From Anaerolineales bacterium UBA1429 (GTDB lineage Bacteria > Chloroflexota > Anaerolineae > UBA1429), in NCBI GenBank assembly GCA_002329325.1, contig DCTX01000047.1:17014-27931 (forward strand): a DNA stretch of 10,918 bases, written 5' to 3'. Position 1 is the first letter of the stretch, and the number at the start of each line of letters is the position of its first letter. The notes beneath the pieces were generated by a model. The model did no database searches. It was not told the origin of the DNA and was given only the letters and a program-made list of their open reading frames with translations. The position numbers and the translations under genes are program-made. Below are positions 1 through 6,556 of this stretch, in pieces.

Positions 1-67
1 AGTCGCCCGAGGCGGGCTTGATCAGCAGGCTGCGGTTGCGGTGGAGCGAGTCCTCTTGAGATAGCAT
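1..67 (-). CDS. Partial radical SAM protein, sulfatase-maturase-like N-terminus (runs off left edge)
   Basis: A minus-strand reading frame opens at the ATG at 67-65 and stays open to the window edge, giving 22 residues that end in SLLIKPASGD. This resembles the N-terminal strand of anaerobic sulfatase-maturating enzymes and related radical SAM/SPASM proteins, where a (L)LIKP(A/T)SG stretch comes directly before the CNLxCxYC iron-sulfur motif. The first base of the next codon is T, compatible with the expected Cys. Family members use S-adenosylmethionine and 4Fe-4S clusters to modify residues in a protein or peptide substrate. The gene starts 63 bases after the S8 stop on the same strand, so the two may be co-transcribed. 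No Shine-Dalgarno is visible, and the ATG lies inside a hairpin arm. Only 22 residues are available, so the call rests on a short motif and the substrate cannot be inferred. Confidence 0.55.
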   Translation of the reverse strand, partial: MLSQEDSLHRNRSLLIKPASGD

Positions 68-88
68 GCCGCCATGGTAGCGGCATGC
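64..88 (-). promoter_or_regulatory. Perfect 9-bp hairpin overlapping the start codon of the partial radical SAM gene
   Basis: GCATGCCGC at 64-72 and GCGGCATGC at 80-88 are exact reverse complements around a 7-base loop. In the minus-strand transcript the hairpin lies in the gap after the S8 stop, and its 3' arm contains the ATG of the next gene. It could end S8 transcription, although no U-tract follows. It could also mask the start codon of the downstream gene. Both roles are inference; the inverted repeat itself is directly visible. Confidence 0.45.
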
Positions 89-130
89 AACGGGCCTGTC
101 AAAGCGCGGGGGAGATGCCGGCAGCGCGGC

Positions 131-1552
131 TCAGCCTCTGCCCACAGGCAGCCAGCGCTGCACCGGCGGCGCGACCGGCGGCGGCCCCAGATACAGGCGT
201 CCGTAGCCGTAGCGGGCGTCCCAGCCCGGCGCACCCAAATCTATGGCGCTCTGGGTGAGCAGGGCGTAGACCTGGTCGGCATCGTAGGTGGGATAGGCGC
301 TGCGCACCAGGGCGGCCGCCCCCGCAACATGGGCTGCCGCTGCCGCCGTGCCCTCAAAGGGCGCCAGGCTGAGGGTGTTCACCCGGGCATAGGCCGCCAG
401 GTCGGGCTTGGGCGCCCCGCCCTCGACTACCCCGCCGGGCCCCTTGGTCGGGCCCTGGGAGCTGTAGGGCGCCTGCGTGTAGGGGCTCCGCGGCTCCACT
501 GCGGCCACGGCGATGGCCCCCGGCGCATCGGCGATCTCGGCCAGGCTTTGGTCCGCCACCTGCAGAGACAAGGCCGTGACTCCGCCGACAAAGATATCGA
601 TGTGGAGCGGTCGGTCTCCGTTATGGCGCCGCACATAGAGGCCATAGGCCGCGGGGCCGCCCCAGGTCTCGGCGCTCAGGTGCTCGGTGGGCGTGTCGGC
701 GCCCAGCCCTCGCTGGGCGGCCTGGCCGCAGGCGATCTCGTCGTTGGAGTCATAACGAACGAGGCAGAAATCGAGGTCCTGATCAGCCTCTGCCCAATCG
801 CTCCAGCGCATCCACGCCTCGATGCGCAAACCCGGCGGCAATAGGGCCTGACCGTCGTGGATCAGCCAGAGGCTCTCTTGTTGCTCTCCGAACTCCAGCA
901 GACCGTCGCCGTCGCTATCTTGCCACGCGCCGCCCCAGTGCCGTTGGCGGGCGTCGCCTGCCGGGGCGACCCACACGACGCCTTGGGCGCGGGCGTCGGC
1001 CACCAGGTCGGCCAGCTCGCCGGTGCCATCGCCGGGCGAGAGGCCGTACCAGAGGGGCGAGGTGTGGAGCACGTCCACGCCGACCTGCCCCACCAGCCAG
1101 GCCAGCGCCTCGCCCAGATCGGCGGGGGTGGCGACCTTGGCCAGATAGAGGGCCGCCTCCGGGGCGACGGCGTGCACGATCTCGGCCACAGCGGTGCCGT
1201 GGGCAGAGCCGCTATCGAGGCACGAGTCGTCCTCCCCATCCACGAAGGTGTGCGCCTCCACCTGGTCGGGCAGCGCGCCGCCCAGCAGGGCCACGTGCCC
1301 GGCAAAGCCCACATCCACGATGCCCACTCGGGCGCCCTGCCCCTTCAGGCCCACCAGGTGCCACAGGGGCGCGCCCATGGCGAGCAGCCCGTCGCTCACC
1401 GCGGTGTCACCCGCGGCGATCGCCGAGCCGCTGCTGGGGCTGGCCGAAGAGGGGAGAATCGGGCCTCTGGGCGGAGGGGAAAAGCCCGCAAGCACCACGA
1501 GGGCCGTCAGGAGGCCCAGAACCCACGCAACCGACCTGCTCCGTGACGCCAT
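131..1552 (-). CDS. Secreted subtilisin-fold (S8) protein lacking the catalytic serine; probable pseudoprotease
   Basis: The product is 473 residues. The start at 1552 is chosen because a GGAGGT ribosome-binding site lies 6 bases upstream and the protein then opens with a signal peptide (basic MASRSRS, hydrophobic core about 8-24). There is no lipobox Cys and no obvious I9 propeptide, only a Pro/Ser-rich linker at 25-45. The S8 fold is clear: VGIVD with Asp80, SAHGTAVA with His118, SSQGPT at 364-369, KPDL at 382-385, and GT..AHVAGAAALV at 401-416. Ala403 stands where the catalytic Ser of GTSxAxPHVAG should be, and Asp200 (VAPAGD) replaces the oxyanion-hole Asn. An insertion at about 205-335 holds a complete EF-hand-type loop at 212-223 and a beta-rich PPC-like stretch. 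The family normally cleaves proteins outside the cell; this copy more likely binds peptides or has a structural role. It lies downstream of a GntR-LacI regulator and upstream of a radical SAM-like gene. Confidence 0.9.
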   Translation of the reverse strand: MASRSRSVAWVLGLLTALVVLAGFSPPPRGPILPSSASPSSGSAIAAGDTAVSDGLLAMGAPLWHLVGLKGQGARVGIVDVGFAGHVALLGGALPDQVEAHTFVDGEDDSCLDSGSAHGTAVAEIVHAVAPEAALYLAKVATPADLGEALAWLVGQVGVDVLHTSPLWYGLSPGDGTGELADLVADARAQGVVWVAPAGDARQRHWGGAWQDSDGDGLLEFGEQQESLWLIHDGQALLPPGLRIEAWMRWSDWAEADQDLDFCLVRYDSNDEIACGQAAQRGLGADTPTEHLSAETWGGPAAYGLYVRRHNGDRPLHIDIFVGGVTALSLQVADQSLAEIADAPGAIAVAAVEPRSPYTQAPYSSQGPTKGPGGVVEGGAPKPDLAAYARVNTLSLAPFEGTAAAAAHVAGAAALVRSAYPTYDADQVYALLTQSAIDLGAPGWDARYGYGRLYLGPPPVAPPVQRWLPVGRG

Positions 1553-1558
1553 ACCTAC

Positions 1559-1564
1559 ACCTCC
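1559..1564 (-). promoter_or_regulatory. Ribosome-binding site deciding the S8 start
   Basis: GGAGGT on the minus strand ends 6 bases before the ATG at 1552. The longer reading from 1597 or from the ATG at 1567 would place charged residues ahead of the signal peptide and would bury this site inside the coding region. The site therefore favours 1552. Confidence 0.75.
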
Positions 1565-1644
1565 CATGTGGCGACGTCGTCCATCGGCGAGCCGCACGTG
1601 GAAAGCGCAAACTACCAGGGCACAGTGCCAGCAATCTAGAATTG

Positions 1645-1658
1645 GCCGCGGAAGCGGC
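1645..1658 (-). terminator. Weak terminator-like hairpin after the GntR-LacI regulator gene
   Basis: GCCGC and GCGGC form a 5-bp GC stem with a 4-base loop, beginning 12 bases after the regulator stop codon on the minus strand. It is followed by a short AATT stretch and not a real U-tract. Rho-independent termination is possible but weak, so read-through into the S8 gene is plausible. Confidence 0.25.
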
Positions 1659-1670
1659 GTATCGGCGAGC

Positions 1671-2741
1671 TCAGGCGCGTTGCGCGCCGCAACTGGCGCG
1701 TATCACCAGCTCGCCGGAGAGCACGCGGGTCTCTGGGGCGCGCCCCGCCAACAGCGCCCGGACGGCCTCGACCAGGGCCGACGCCCAGGCATCCGAATCC
1801 AGCCGAAAACTGGTCAGCGGCGTGGCGAGAAAGGCGCCCAGAGGCTCATCCCCCAGGCCGACGATGGCCACCTGCTCGGGGCAAGGCAACCCCAGGTGGC
1901 CCAGGCGATGCATCAGCTCTGCTGCCAGGGCGTCGGTGGCGCAGACTACGGCGCTTGGCCGCAGGGCGCCGTCAAAAAGGGCCTCCAGGCGCGCCTGCTC
2001 GATGGCCCCGGCGACCGGCGCCGCCAGGATCCAATCCAAAGGGAGGTCGAGGCCCTTCTCCCAGATCGCCGAGGCGAACCCCCAGTAGCGCCGCCACCCC
2101 TCGGCCAGGGAGGGATCGCTGCCCAGGTAGGCGATGCGCCGATGCCCCAGGGCCATCAGATGCGCCGCCGTCTGCGCCACGCCAGCGCCTTCATCCAGCA
2201 CGATGGCAGGCAGGTCCAAACCGTCGATCTGGCGGGGAAAGAGCAGCGCCGGGATGCTGATCCCCTGAGAGAGCGCCTGGTAGCGCCGTAGAAGCTCCTG
2301 CTCCGCGCCGGCCACGGCCCAGAGCACGGCCCGGGGCGAGAGCTCGGCCAGCAGGGCGCGCAGCTCGTCGGCACCGGCCTGCCCATCCCGGCAGAAGAGC
2401 GCCTGAACGCGAATGCCCGCTTCATCCAGGGCCTGGACGCACGCGGGCAGCAGCCGCCAGAGCAGCGAGTCGCTCTCCCCGACCACCAGGGCCACCTCGG
2501 GCTGCGCGTCGGCGGGGGACACCTGGCACACATACCAGCCCAGTCCATGCCGGCTATACACCCGCCCCAGATGGGCCAACTCTCGCAACGCGCGACGCAC
2601 GGTGATCTGGCTGACCTCGAACTCGTCGCACAGGGCGCGCTCGCTGGGGAGTTTGTCGCCAGGGCCATAGGCCCCGCTCTCGATCCGCTCGGCGAGTTCG
2701 TCCACGATCTGTTGGTAGAGGGGCGCACCGGTCAGGTCCAT
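1671..2741 (-). CDS. GntR-family regulator with LacI-type sugar-sensing domain
   Basis: The 356-residue protein joins an N-terminal GntR winged helix-turn-helix (about residues 6-72, with GDKLPSERAL and VSQITVRRALRELAHLG) to a C-terminal LacI/periplasmic-binding-type effector domain (about 82-350). LacI-family marks in the second part include the stretch from VLDEGAGVAQ to ALGHRRIAYLG (181-207), CATDALAAELM (267-277), VAIVGLGDEPLG (291-302) and the terminal LVIRASC. The best-known protein of this architecture is the arabinose repressor AraR, so a sugar effector is likely, but the ligand cannot be read from the sequence. An AAGGA lies shortly before the ATG. The gene starts 41 bases after the GH57 stop with no convincing promoter between them, so it is probably co-transcribed with and may regulate that gene. 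All key regions are intact. Some inducer-binding positions differ from AraR-like proteins, so the effector is left open. Confidence 0.9.
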   Translation of the reverse strand: MDLTGAPLYQQIVDELAERIESGAYGPGDKLPSERALCDEFEVSQITVRRALRELAHLGRVYSRHGLGWYVCQVSPADAQPEVALVVGESDSLLWRLLPACVQALDEAGIRVQALFCRDGQAGADELRALLAELSPRAVLWAVAGAEQELLRRYQALSQGISIPALLFPRQIDGLDLPAIVLDEGAGVAQTAAHLMALGHRRIAYLGSDPSLAEGWRRYWGFASAIWEKGLDLPLDWILAAPVAGAIEQARLEALFDGALRPSAVVCATDALAAELMHRLGHLGLPCPEQVAIVGLGDEPLGAFLATPLTSFRLDSDAWASALVEAVRALLAGRAPETRVLSGELVIRASCGAQRA

Positions 2742-2782
2742 GGCATCCTTGCCTTGCTATGTATCGCGGTCACAGCGGCGGC

Positions 2783-4558
2783 TCACGGGCGACCCTGGCG
2801 CTCGGCGAACCAGGCATAGTCCAGATCGGGAAAGACGTTGTCCAGCTCAAAGAAGCCGGCGGCCAACGTCTCGGCCTGGACGATGTCGCCATCCTCCAGC
2901 GCCTGGGCCAGTTGCTGGAAGCGGCTGACGTGCTCATTGAACCGGCGCGTCGCATACTCGCCCGCCTGGCCCGTGGTCACCAGGAAGGGCCAATCGCTGG
3001 CCTGGAGCAAGAGCAGCTCTCGGGCCGCCTGGTTCAGGGCCGTCCGGCAGGCGCCCTCCGCCCGGGGATAGCGGGCCACGAGCCCTTCCATACGTCGCTC
3101 CGCCGCGTGGATCGGCGCCCACATCCAGTGGGTATCGGGGTTGTCCCAGGTCCAGTGGGTGCCGCCGGCCCCCCAAGAGCCCTCGGGCAGGGCGATGGCG
3201 TGCTCGGGGGCATGGCCCCCCAGGTAGCCATCGGTAGTGACCAGGTCCACCAGGGGGCTCTCGGCCAGATGGGCCAGCACCTGCCCGATCCAACGCACCC
3301 CCTCGAACCACCAGTGCCCGAACAGCTCGGTATCATAGTTGGAGGAGATCAGGCCGTATTCCCCCGTCTGCTGGTAATAGTCCTGCGCCAGGTCCTCCAC
3401 CAGCCCGGCATAGTGCTCGGCATGCTGCGCGATCTTGGCCTCGGCCCAGTCCGGATGATAGACGTCCTTATCGCCCAGCTCCACATTGGGCCCGGTGACG
3501 CGCCAATACTGCAGGCCGGATACGGGGTCCTTGCGGTGAAACTCGCGATAGTCGGCGTCGCCGGGGTAGCCCCACTCCGCCGACCAGACCTGCATGCCGG
3601 TGCGCTCGTTGCGCCCGATGACGGCCACGGGCGGCTCGCACAGCGAGCCATCGGGCTCGGCCACATGGTAGGCGCGATAGGTGGTGCCGGCGCCATCGGC
3701 CTGCAGCGCAGCCCTGGCCTCCTCGGCGACAGAATCGCCCGTGGCCTCGCGATAGCGGCGCTCGGCCATGGCATAGGGCCCCATGGCCAGGGCCGGGCGC
3801 GGACGGTAACCCGGCCGCCCCCGCTCGATCGCCGAGGTCTCGACAAAGAAACAGCGCAGCCCCTGGGCCGCCAGAAACGCCTCGATGCCAGGGCGCAGCG
3901 TGCCGTCGGCGTCCCGCCGGGCGGGGCGATAGGCGCACTCGGGCAGCCAGATGGTGCGCGGGGGGCGCCCAAAGTGCCGTTCATAGCTGGCGACGGCCGT
4001 CCGTATCTGGGCATAGATCGAGGCGTCGCGGCTCAGGAGCGGCAGATAGCCGTGGGTCGCCGCGCAGGTGCTGATCTCGATGCAGCCGGCATCCTGCAGG
4101 CGGCGCAGCGCGCCGATCACATCGCCGCCATAGCGCTCTGTAAAGCTGCGCTTGATGCCCTGATAGTAATCGCGATAGAACCCGGCCAGAAAGTGGAGTT
4201 GGGCATCCTCGCCTTCGGCAAAGCGGGCTATGTCTCGGCCGGACATCTCGATCTCTTCATCGAGATACGCCAAAAAGTTGGCGCACACGTCGGGATCGGC
4301 CAGCTGCTCCACCAGCACCGGGCTCATGCTCAGGGTCATCCGGCAGGGCAGGCCGCGCTGGTGCAGGTCGCTCAGCGTATCCAGCAGGGGTACATAGGTC
4401 TCGGCCAAGGCCTCGTGCAGCCACTCCTCGCCGTGGGGCCAGCGCCCGGCGCGGCGACAATAGGGGAGATGGCTGTGCAGCACGAACTGAAAGGCGCCCA
4501 CAGAAGACGCGCTTGGTCCGCGCGAGGGGCTCTCTTCTGGCGAGGGAGCAACAGGCAT
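2783..4558 (-). CDS. GH57/DUF1957 1,4-alpha-glucan branching enzyme
   Basis: The 591-residue cytoplasmic enzyme is a little longer than the roughly 530-570 residues common in this family, through an N-terminal Pro/Ser-rich extension of about 20 residues. It would cut alpha-1,4-glucan chains and re-attach them by alpha-1,6 links, forming branched glycogen. Visible family marks are HSHLPY (28-33), EISTCAATHGYLP (161-173), TIWLPECAYRP (202-212, with Glu207 as the predicted nucleophile), NYDTELFGHWWFEG (407-420, with Asp409 as the predicted general acid), the Trp-rich THWTWDNPDTHWMW (467-480), and the C-terminal DUF1957 segment around SDWPFLVTTGQAGEYATRRF (521-540). The start at 4558 has a GGAGG 8 bases upstream. 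The gene has its own promoter candidate in the 127-base gap before it and leads into a GntR-LacI regulator, suggesting sugar-responsive control. GH57 4-alpha-glucanotransferases and amylases share the fold, but the DUF1957-type motifs favour branching activity. No glycogen synthase gene is in the window. Confidence 0.93.
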   Translation of the reverse strand: MPVAPSPEESPSRGPSASSVGAFQFVLHSHLPYCRRAGRWPHGEEWLHEALAETYVPLLDTLSDLHQRGLPCRMTLSMSPVLVEQLADPDVCANFLAYLDEEIEMSGRDIARFAEGEDAQLHFLAGFYRDYYQGIKRSFTERYGGDVIGALRRLQDAGCIEISTCAATHGYLPLLSRDASIYAQIRTAVASYERHFGRPPRTIWLPECAYRPARRDADGTLRPGIEAFLAAQGLRCFFVETSAIERGRPGYRPRPALAMGPYAMAERRYREATGDSVAEEARAALQADGAGTTYRAYHVAEPDGSLCEPPVAVIGRNERTGMQVWSAEWGYPGDADYREFHRKDPVSGLQYWRVTGPNVELGDKDVYHPDWAEAKIAQHAEHYAGLVEDLAQDYYQQTGEYGLISSNYDTELFGHWWFEGVRWIGQVLAHLAESPLVDLVTTDGYLGGHAPEHAIALPEGSWGAGGTHWTWDNPDTHWMWAPIHAAERRMEGLVARYPRAEGACRTALNQAARELLLLQASDWPFLVTTGQAGEYATRRFNEHVSRFQQLAQALEDGDIVQAETLAAGFFELDNVFPDLDYAWFAERQGRP

Positions 4559-4598
4559 GGTTGACCTCCGGGAATATGCTCACGTCCGTCCGCGCCAT

Positions 4599-4618
4599 TG
4601 TGGCCAGACGTTACCACA
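4599..4618. promoter_or_regulatory. Inverted repeat over the GH57 -10 region; candidate operator
   Basis: TGTGG at 4599-4603 and CCACA at 4614-4618 are exact reverse complements separated by 10 bases. The repeat covers the proposed -10 hexamer of the GH57 promoter, where a bound repressor would block RNA polymerase. The GntR-LacI regulator encoded two genes downstream is the natural candidate to bind it. The arms are only 5 bp, so chance is not excluded. Confidence 0.35.
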
Positions 4619-4637
4619 GGCCCGCACGATACGTCAA
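4608..4637 (-). promoter_or_regulatory. Candidate sigma-70 promoter of the GH57-regulator unit
   Basis: On the minus strand TTGACG (4637-4632) is followed after 18 bases by TAACGT (4613-4608). The -35 matches consensus at five of six positions and the -10 at three of six. It lies about 50 bases upstream of the GH57 start codon, in the gap after the ABC permease gene. This gives the branching enzyme and the regulator their own transcription start separate from the exporter operon. Confidence 0.5.
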
Positions 4638-4685
4638 CCCCCAAGCAAACTGCATTGCGAACGCGCCGCTGGCGCCGTCAGGCGG

Positions 4686-5438
4686 TCACTCCCAGCGAAA
4701 GGTCAGGGCCGCCACGATCGTGCCCACGACCAGCATCCCACCCAGCACCAGGACCTCTAGCAGGTGCTGCTGGGCCGGGTCGCCAAACCAGAGCCCCCTC
4801 AGGAGCGTCACCACGTGGGTCAGGGGGATCAGGTTGGAGACGCGCCGCACCGATTCGGGCATGATGCTCAGCGGCACCGTGGAGCCTGAGAAGAAGACCA
4901 TCAGGTAGAGCACCACGTTCCCCACCACCGTCGCGGCCCGCGCGCCGGGGATCACGCTGGCGAGAACATAGCCCAGGGCCAGGAAGGCGCCCTCGCTCAG
5001 CAGAACGCCCGCGCTCCAGAGCAGCAAGTTGCCCTCGAACGGCACCCCGTACACGAGTATGCCGACCAACGAGAGCAGCAGGATCCCCAATGCCATCATC
5101 ACCAGGTAGACGACCACGTCTCCGGCAATGTAGGCCAGGGGACGCAGCGGGGTGGCCCGGAAGCGGCGCAGCGCCCCGGCCTCTCGCAGCGTCGTGATGC
5201 CGATGGGTATCGCGATCAGCCCCACCATGCCGATGACGATGGATGCGTACCCGGGCACGTAGGCATCCAGCGCGCCGCGCCCCCCGAACTCGGGCGAGGG
5301 CGCGTTCCCGAGGACAAAGCCCATGAGGATCAACAGCATGGGCGCAAAGAGAAGCGTAAAGAAGACGCTCACGGGCTCCCGCAGGTAGAGCTTGGCTTGC
5401 ACAATGATGAGCTTTCCTATGGCACGCGCTTGAGACAT
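4686..5438 (-). CDS. ABC-2 type exporter permease
   Basis: The 250-residue integral membrane protein has about six transmembrane segments (near residues 24-44, 63-82, 105-130, 137-160, 168-188 and 226-246), the usual ABC2_membrane layout. LREAGALRRFRATPLRP (84-100) and the NLIPLTHVVTLLRGLWFG stretch (202-219) are typical of DrrB-like permeases. With the ATPase encoded immediately upstream it would form a 2+2 exporter in the cytoplasmic membrane. Its ATG follows the ATPase TAG by one base, and a GAGG lies just ahead inside the ATPase end, which suggests translational coupling. The substrate cannot be told: drug, lipid, polysaccharide and peptide exporters all share this architecture, and no biosynthetic genes adjoin it. 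Confidence 0.92.
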   Translation of the reverse strand: MSQARAIGKLIIVQAKLYLREPVSVFFTLLFAPMLLILMGFVLGNAPSPEFGGRGALDAYVPGYASIVIGMVGLIAIPIGITTLREAGALRRFRATPLRPLAYIAGDVVVYLVMMALGILLLSLVGILVYGVPFEGNLLLWSAGVLLSEGAFLALGYVLASVIPGARAATVVGNVVLYLMVFFSGSTVPLSIMPESVRRVSNLIPLTHVVTLLRGLWFGDPAQQHLLEVLVLGGMLVVGTIVAALTFRWE

Positions 5439-5439
5439 G

Positions 5440-6366
5440 CTACTCCCTCATCTCTCGCCCGGTCAGCGCCAGGAACACATCCTCCAGGTTCGGCTGCTCG
5501 GTGCGCAGGTCGCTCACGGTGACGCCCTGGGCCTCCAGGACGCTGACCACGCTGCCCAGCAGTCCCTCCTTCTGGCCGTACACGATGACGCGATCGCCAA
5601 GCCGCTCCACGCGGATCACGCCGGGGATCTGGGCCAGCGCCTCCTCGCAGGAGCCTTGCTCCAGGCTAAAGACGATCCGATGCTCGGCCTGCAGTGAGGC
5701 GATCAGGTTGCCGGGGGTATCCAGCGCGACGATCTTGCCATGATCCATGATCGCCACCCGATCGCACAGGCGCTCCGCCTCCTCCATAAAGTGGGTGGTC
5801 AAGAAGACGGTCTTGCCGCCCGAGCGCATGTCGCGCACCAGGTCCCACATGGCGCGGCGCGCCTGCGGGTCCAGGCCCGTGGTCAACTCGTCCAGAAAGA
5901 CGAGCTCCGGGTCGTTGAGGAGCGCCAACGCGATAAAGACTCGCTGCCGTTGGCCGCCGGAAAGCTTGGCGAGGTAGCTCCCGCGCCTCTCGGCCAGCCC
6001 CATCTGCTCCAGCAGGAGCCGCCAATCCACCTTCTTGCGGTAAAAGGCCGAAAAGAGGTCCAGGGCCTCGCCCACCTTGATCCGGGGGGGCAGAGCGGCC
6101 GTCTGCAACTGGACGCCCATGCGCTGCCGCAGCTCGTAGCCATCCTCCAGGGGCGAGAGGCCCAGCACCCGTATGGAGCCCGCATCGGGCTGCCGCAGCC
6201 CCTCGATGCACTCGATGGTCGTCGTCTTGCCCGCCCCGTTGGGCCCCAACAAGCCAAAGACCTCCCCCCGGCGGACGGCGAACGAGACGTCATCCACCGC
6301 CGTGATGGCGCCATACCGCTTGGTCAGACCCTGGACCTGAACGACGATCCCATGTTGTGCGCTCAC
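5440..6366 (-). CDS. ABC exporter ATP-binding protein, DrrA-like with C-terminal DUF4162-type region
   Basis: From the GTG at 6366 the protein has 308 residues. Walker A is GPNGAGKTT (41-49), the Q-loop is around 86-88, the signature is LSGGQ (135-139), Walker B has VFLDE with Asp159 and Glu160, and the H-loop is His192. The usual LDEPTTGLDP reads LDELTTGLDP, a mild variation outside the catalytic residues. Residues from about 225 to the end (RIVFSLEQG through NLEDVFLALTGRE) match the C-terminal region seen in DrrA/CcmA-type exporter ATPases. It hydrolyses ATP to drive the permease encoded next. Two GTG starts exist: the one at 6372 has AGGTGA directly abutting it, while the one at 6366 has the same AGGTGA at a normal 6-base distance, so 6366 is preferred. 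The leader upstream is long (about 180 bases from the proposed promoter). Confidence 0.93.
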   Translation of the reverse strand: MSAQHGIVVQVQGLTKRYGAITAVDDVSFAVRRGEVFGLLGPNGAGKTTTIECIEGLRQPDAGSIRVLGLSPLEDGYELRQRMGVQLQTAALPPRIKVGEALDLFSAFYRKKVDWRLLLEQMGLAERRGSYLAKLSGGQRQRVFIALALLNDPELVFLDELTTGLDPQARRAMWDLVRDMRSGGKTVFLTTHFMEEAERLCDRVAIMDHGKIVALDTPGNLIASLQAEHRIVFSLEQGSCEEALAQIPGVIRVERLGDRVIVYGQKEGLLGSVVSVLEAQGVTVSDLRTEQPNLEDVFLALTGREMRE

Positions 6367-6372
6367 ATCCAC

Positions 6373-6378
6373 TCACCT
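6373..6378 (-). promoter_or_regulatory. Ribosome-binding site favouring the GTG start at 6366
   Basis: AGGTGA on the minus strand touches the GTG at 6372 with no spacer but stands 6 bases from the in-frame GTG at 6366. Normal spacing therefore selects the second GTG, shortening the ATPase by two residues. Confidence 0.55.
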
Positions 6379-6410
6379 ACTACCCTTTCTCGGCGCAAGG
6401 GCACAGCCGC

Positions 6411-6463
6411 AGGCAGGGAGCATCCTCTGCCTCGCAAGGAGCCGACCGGATCGCCAGGCAGGG
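6411..6463 (-). promoter_or_regulatory. Leader segment with two mutually exclusive pairings
   Basis: In the minus-strand transcript, CCCTGCCT occurs twice (6463-6456 and 6418-6411) and AGGCAG once between them (6432-6427). The central AGGCAG can pair with either copy but not both at once. Six-base stems are short, but the arrangement lies in the untranslated leader of the ABC operon and could act as a simple switch. It matches no known riboswitch class that I recognise. Confidence 0.25.
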
Positions 6464-6556
6464 GCAAATTCGCGAGCCCACCGCAGAGAAGGGCAGGAGA
6501 TGCGCCTCCAGCGGGCTCAAGCTCCCAAACCCGGCCAGATCAGCCATACAAGGATG

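Noticed and set aside
22..234. A 70-codon minus-strand frame overlapping the S8 3' end and the left-edge gene
   Set aside because: It overlaps both neighbours in another frame and lacks a ribosome-binding site and any protein signal. The overlapping frame ending in SLLIKPASGD is the recognisable one.
74..1546. Plus-strand open frames opposite the S8 gene
   Set aside because: Compositional shadows rich in Arg, Gly and Ala. The minus-strand S8 gene has a signal peptide, a ribosome-binding site and family motifs.
2759..4564. A 601-codon open frame on the plus strand antisense to the GH57 gene
   Set aside because: It is in exact codon register with the GH57 gene, so it stays open only because the GC-rich gene avoids TTA, CTA and TCA codons. 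Its translation has no recognisable domain, whereas the minus-strand product has all the family motifs.
4666..4678. Hairpin GCGCC-GCT-GGCGC as a terminator after the ABC permease
   Set aside because: A 5-bp stem with a 3-base loop and no following U-tract; too weak to distinguish from GC-rich background.
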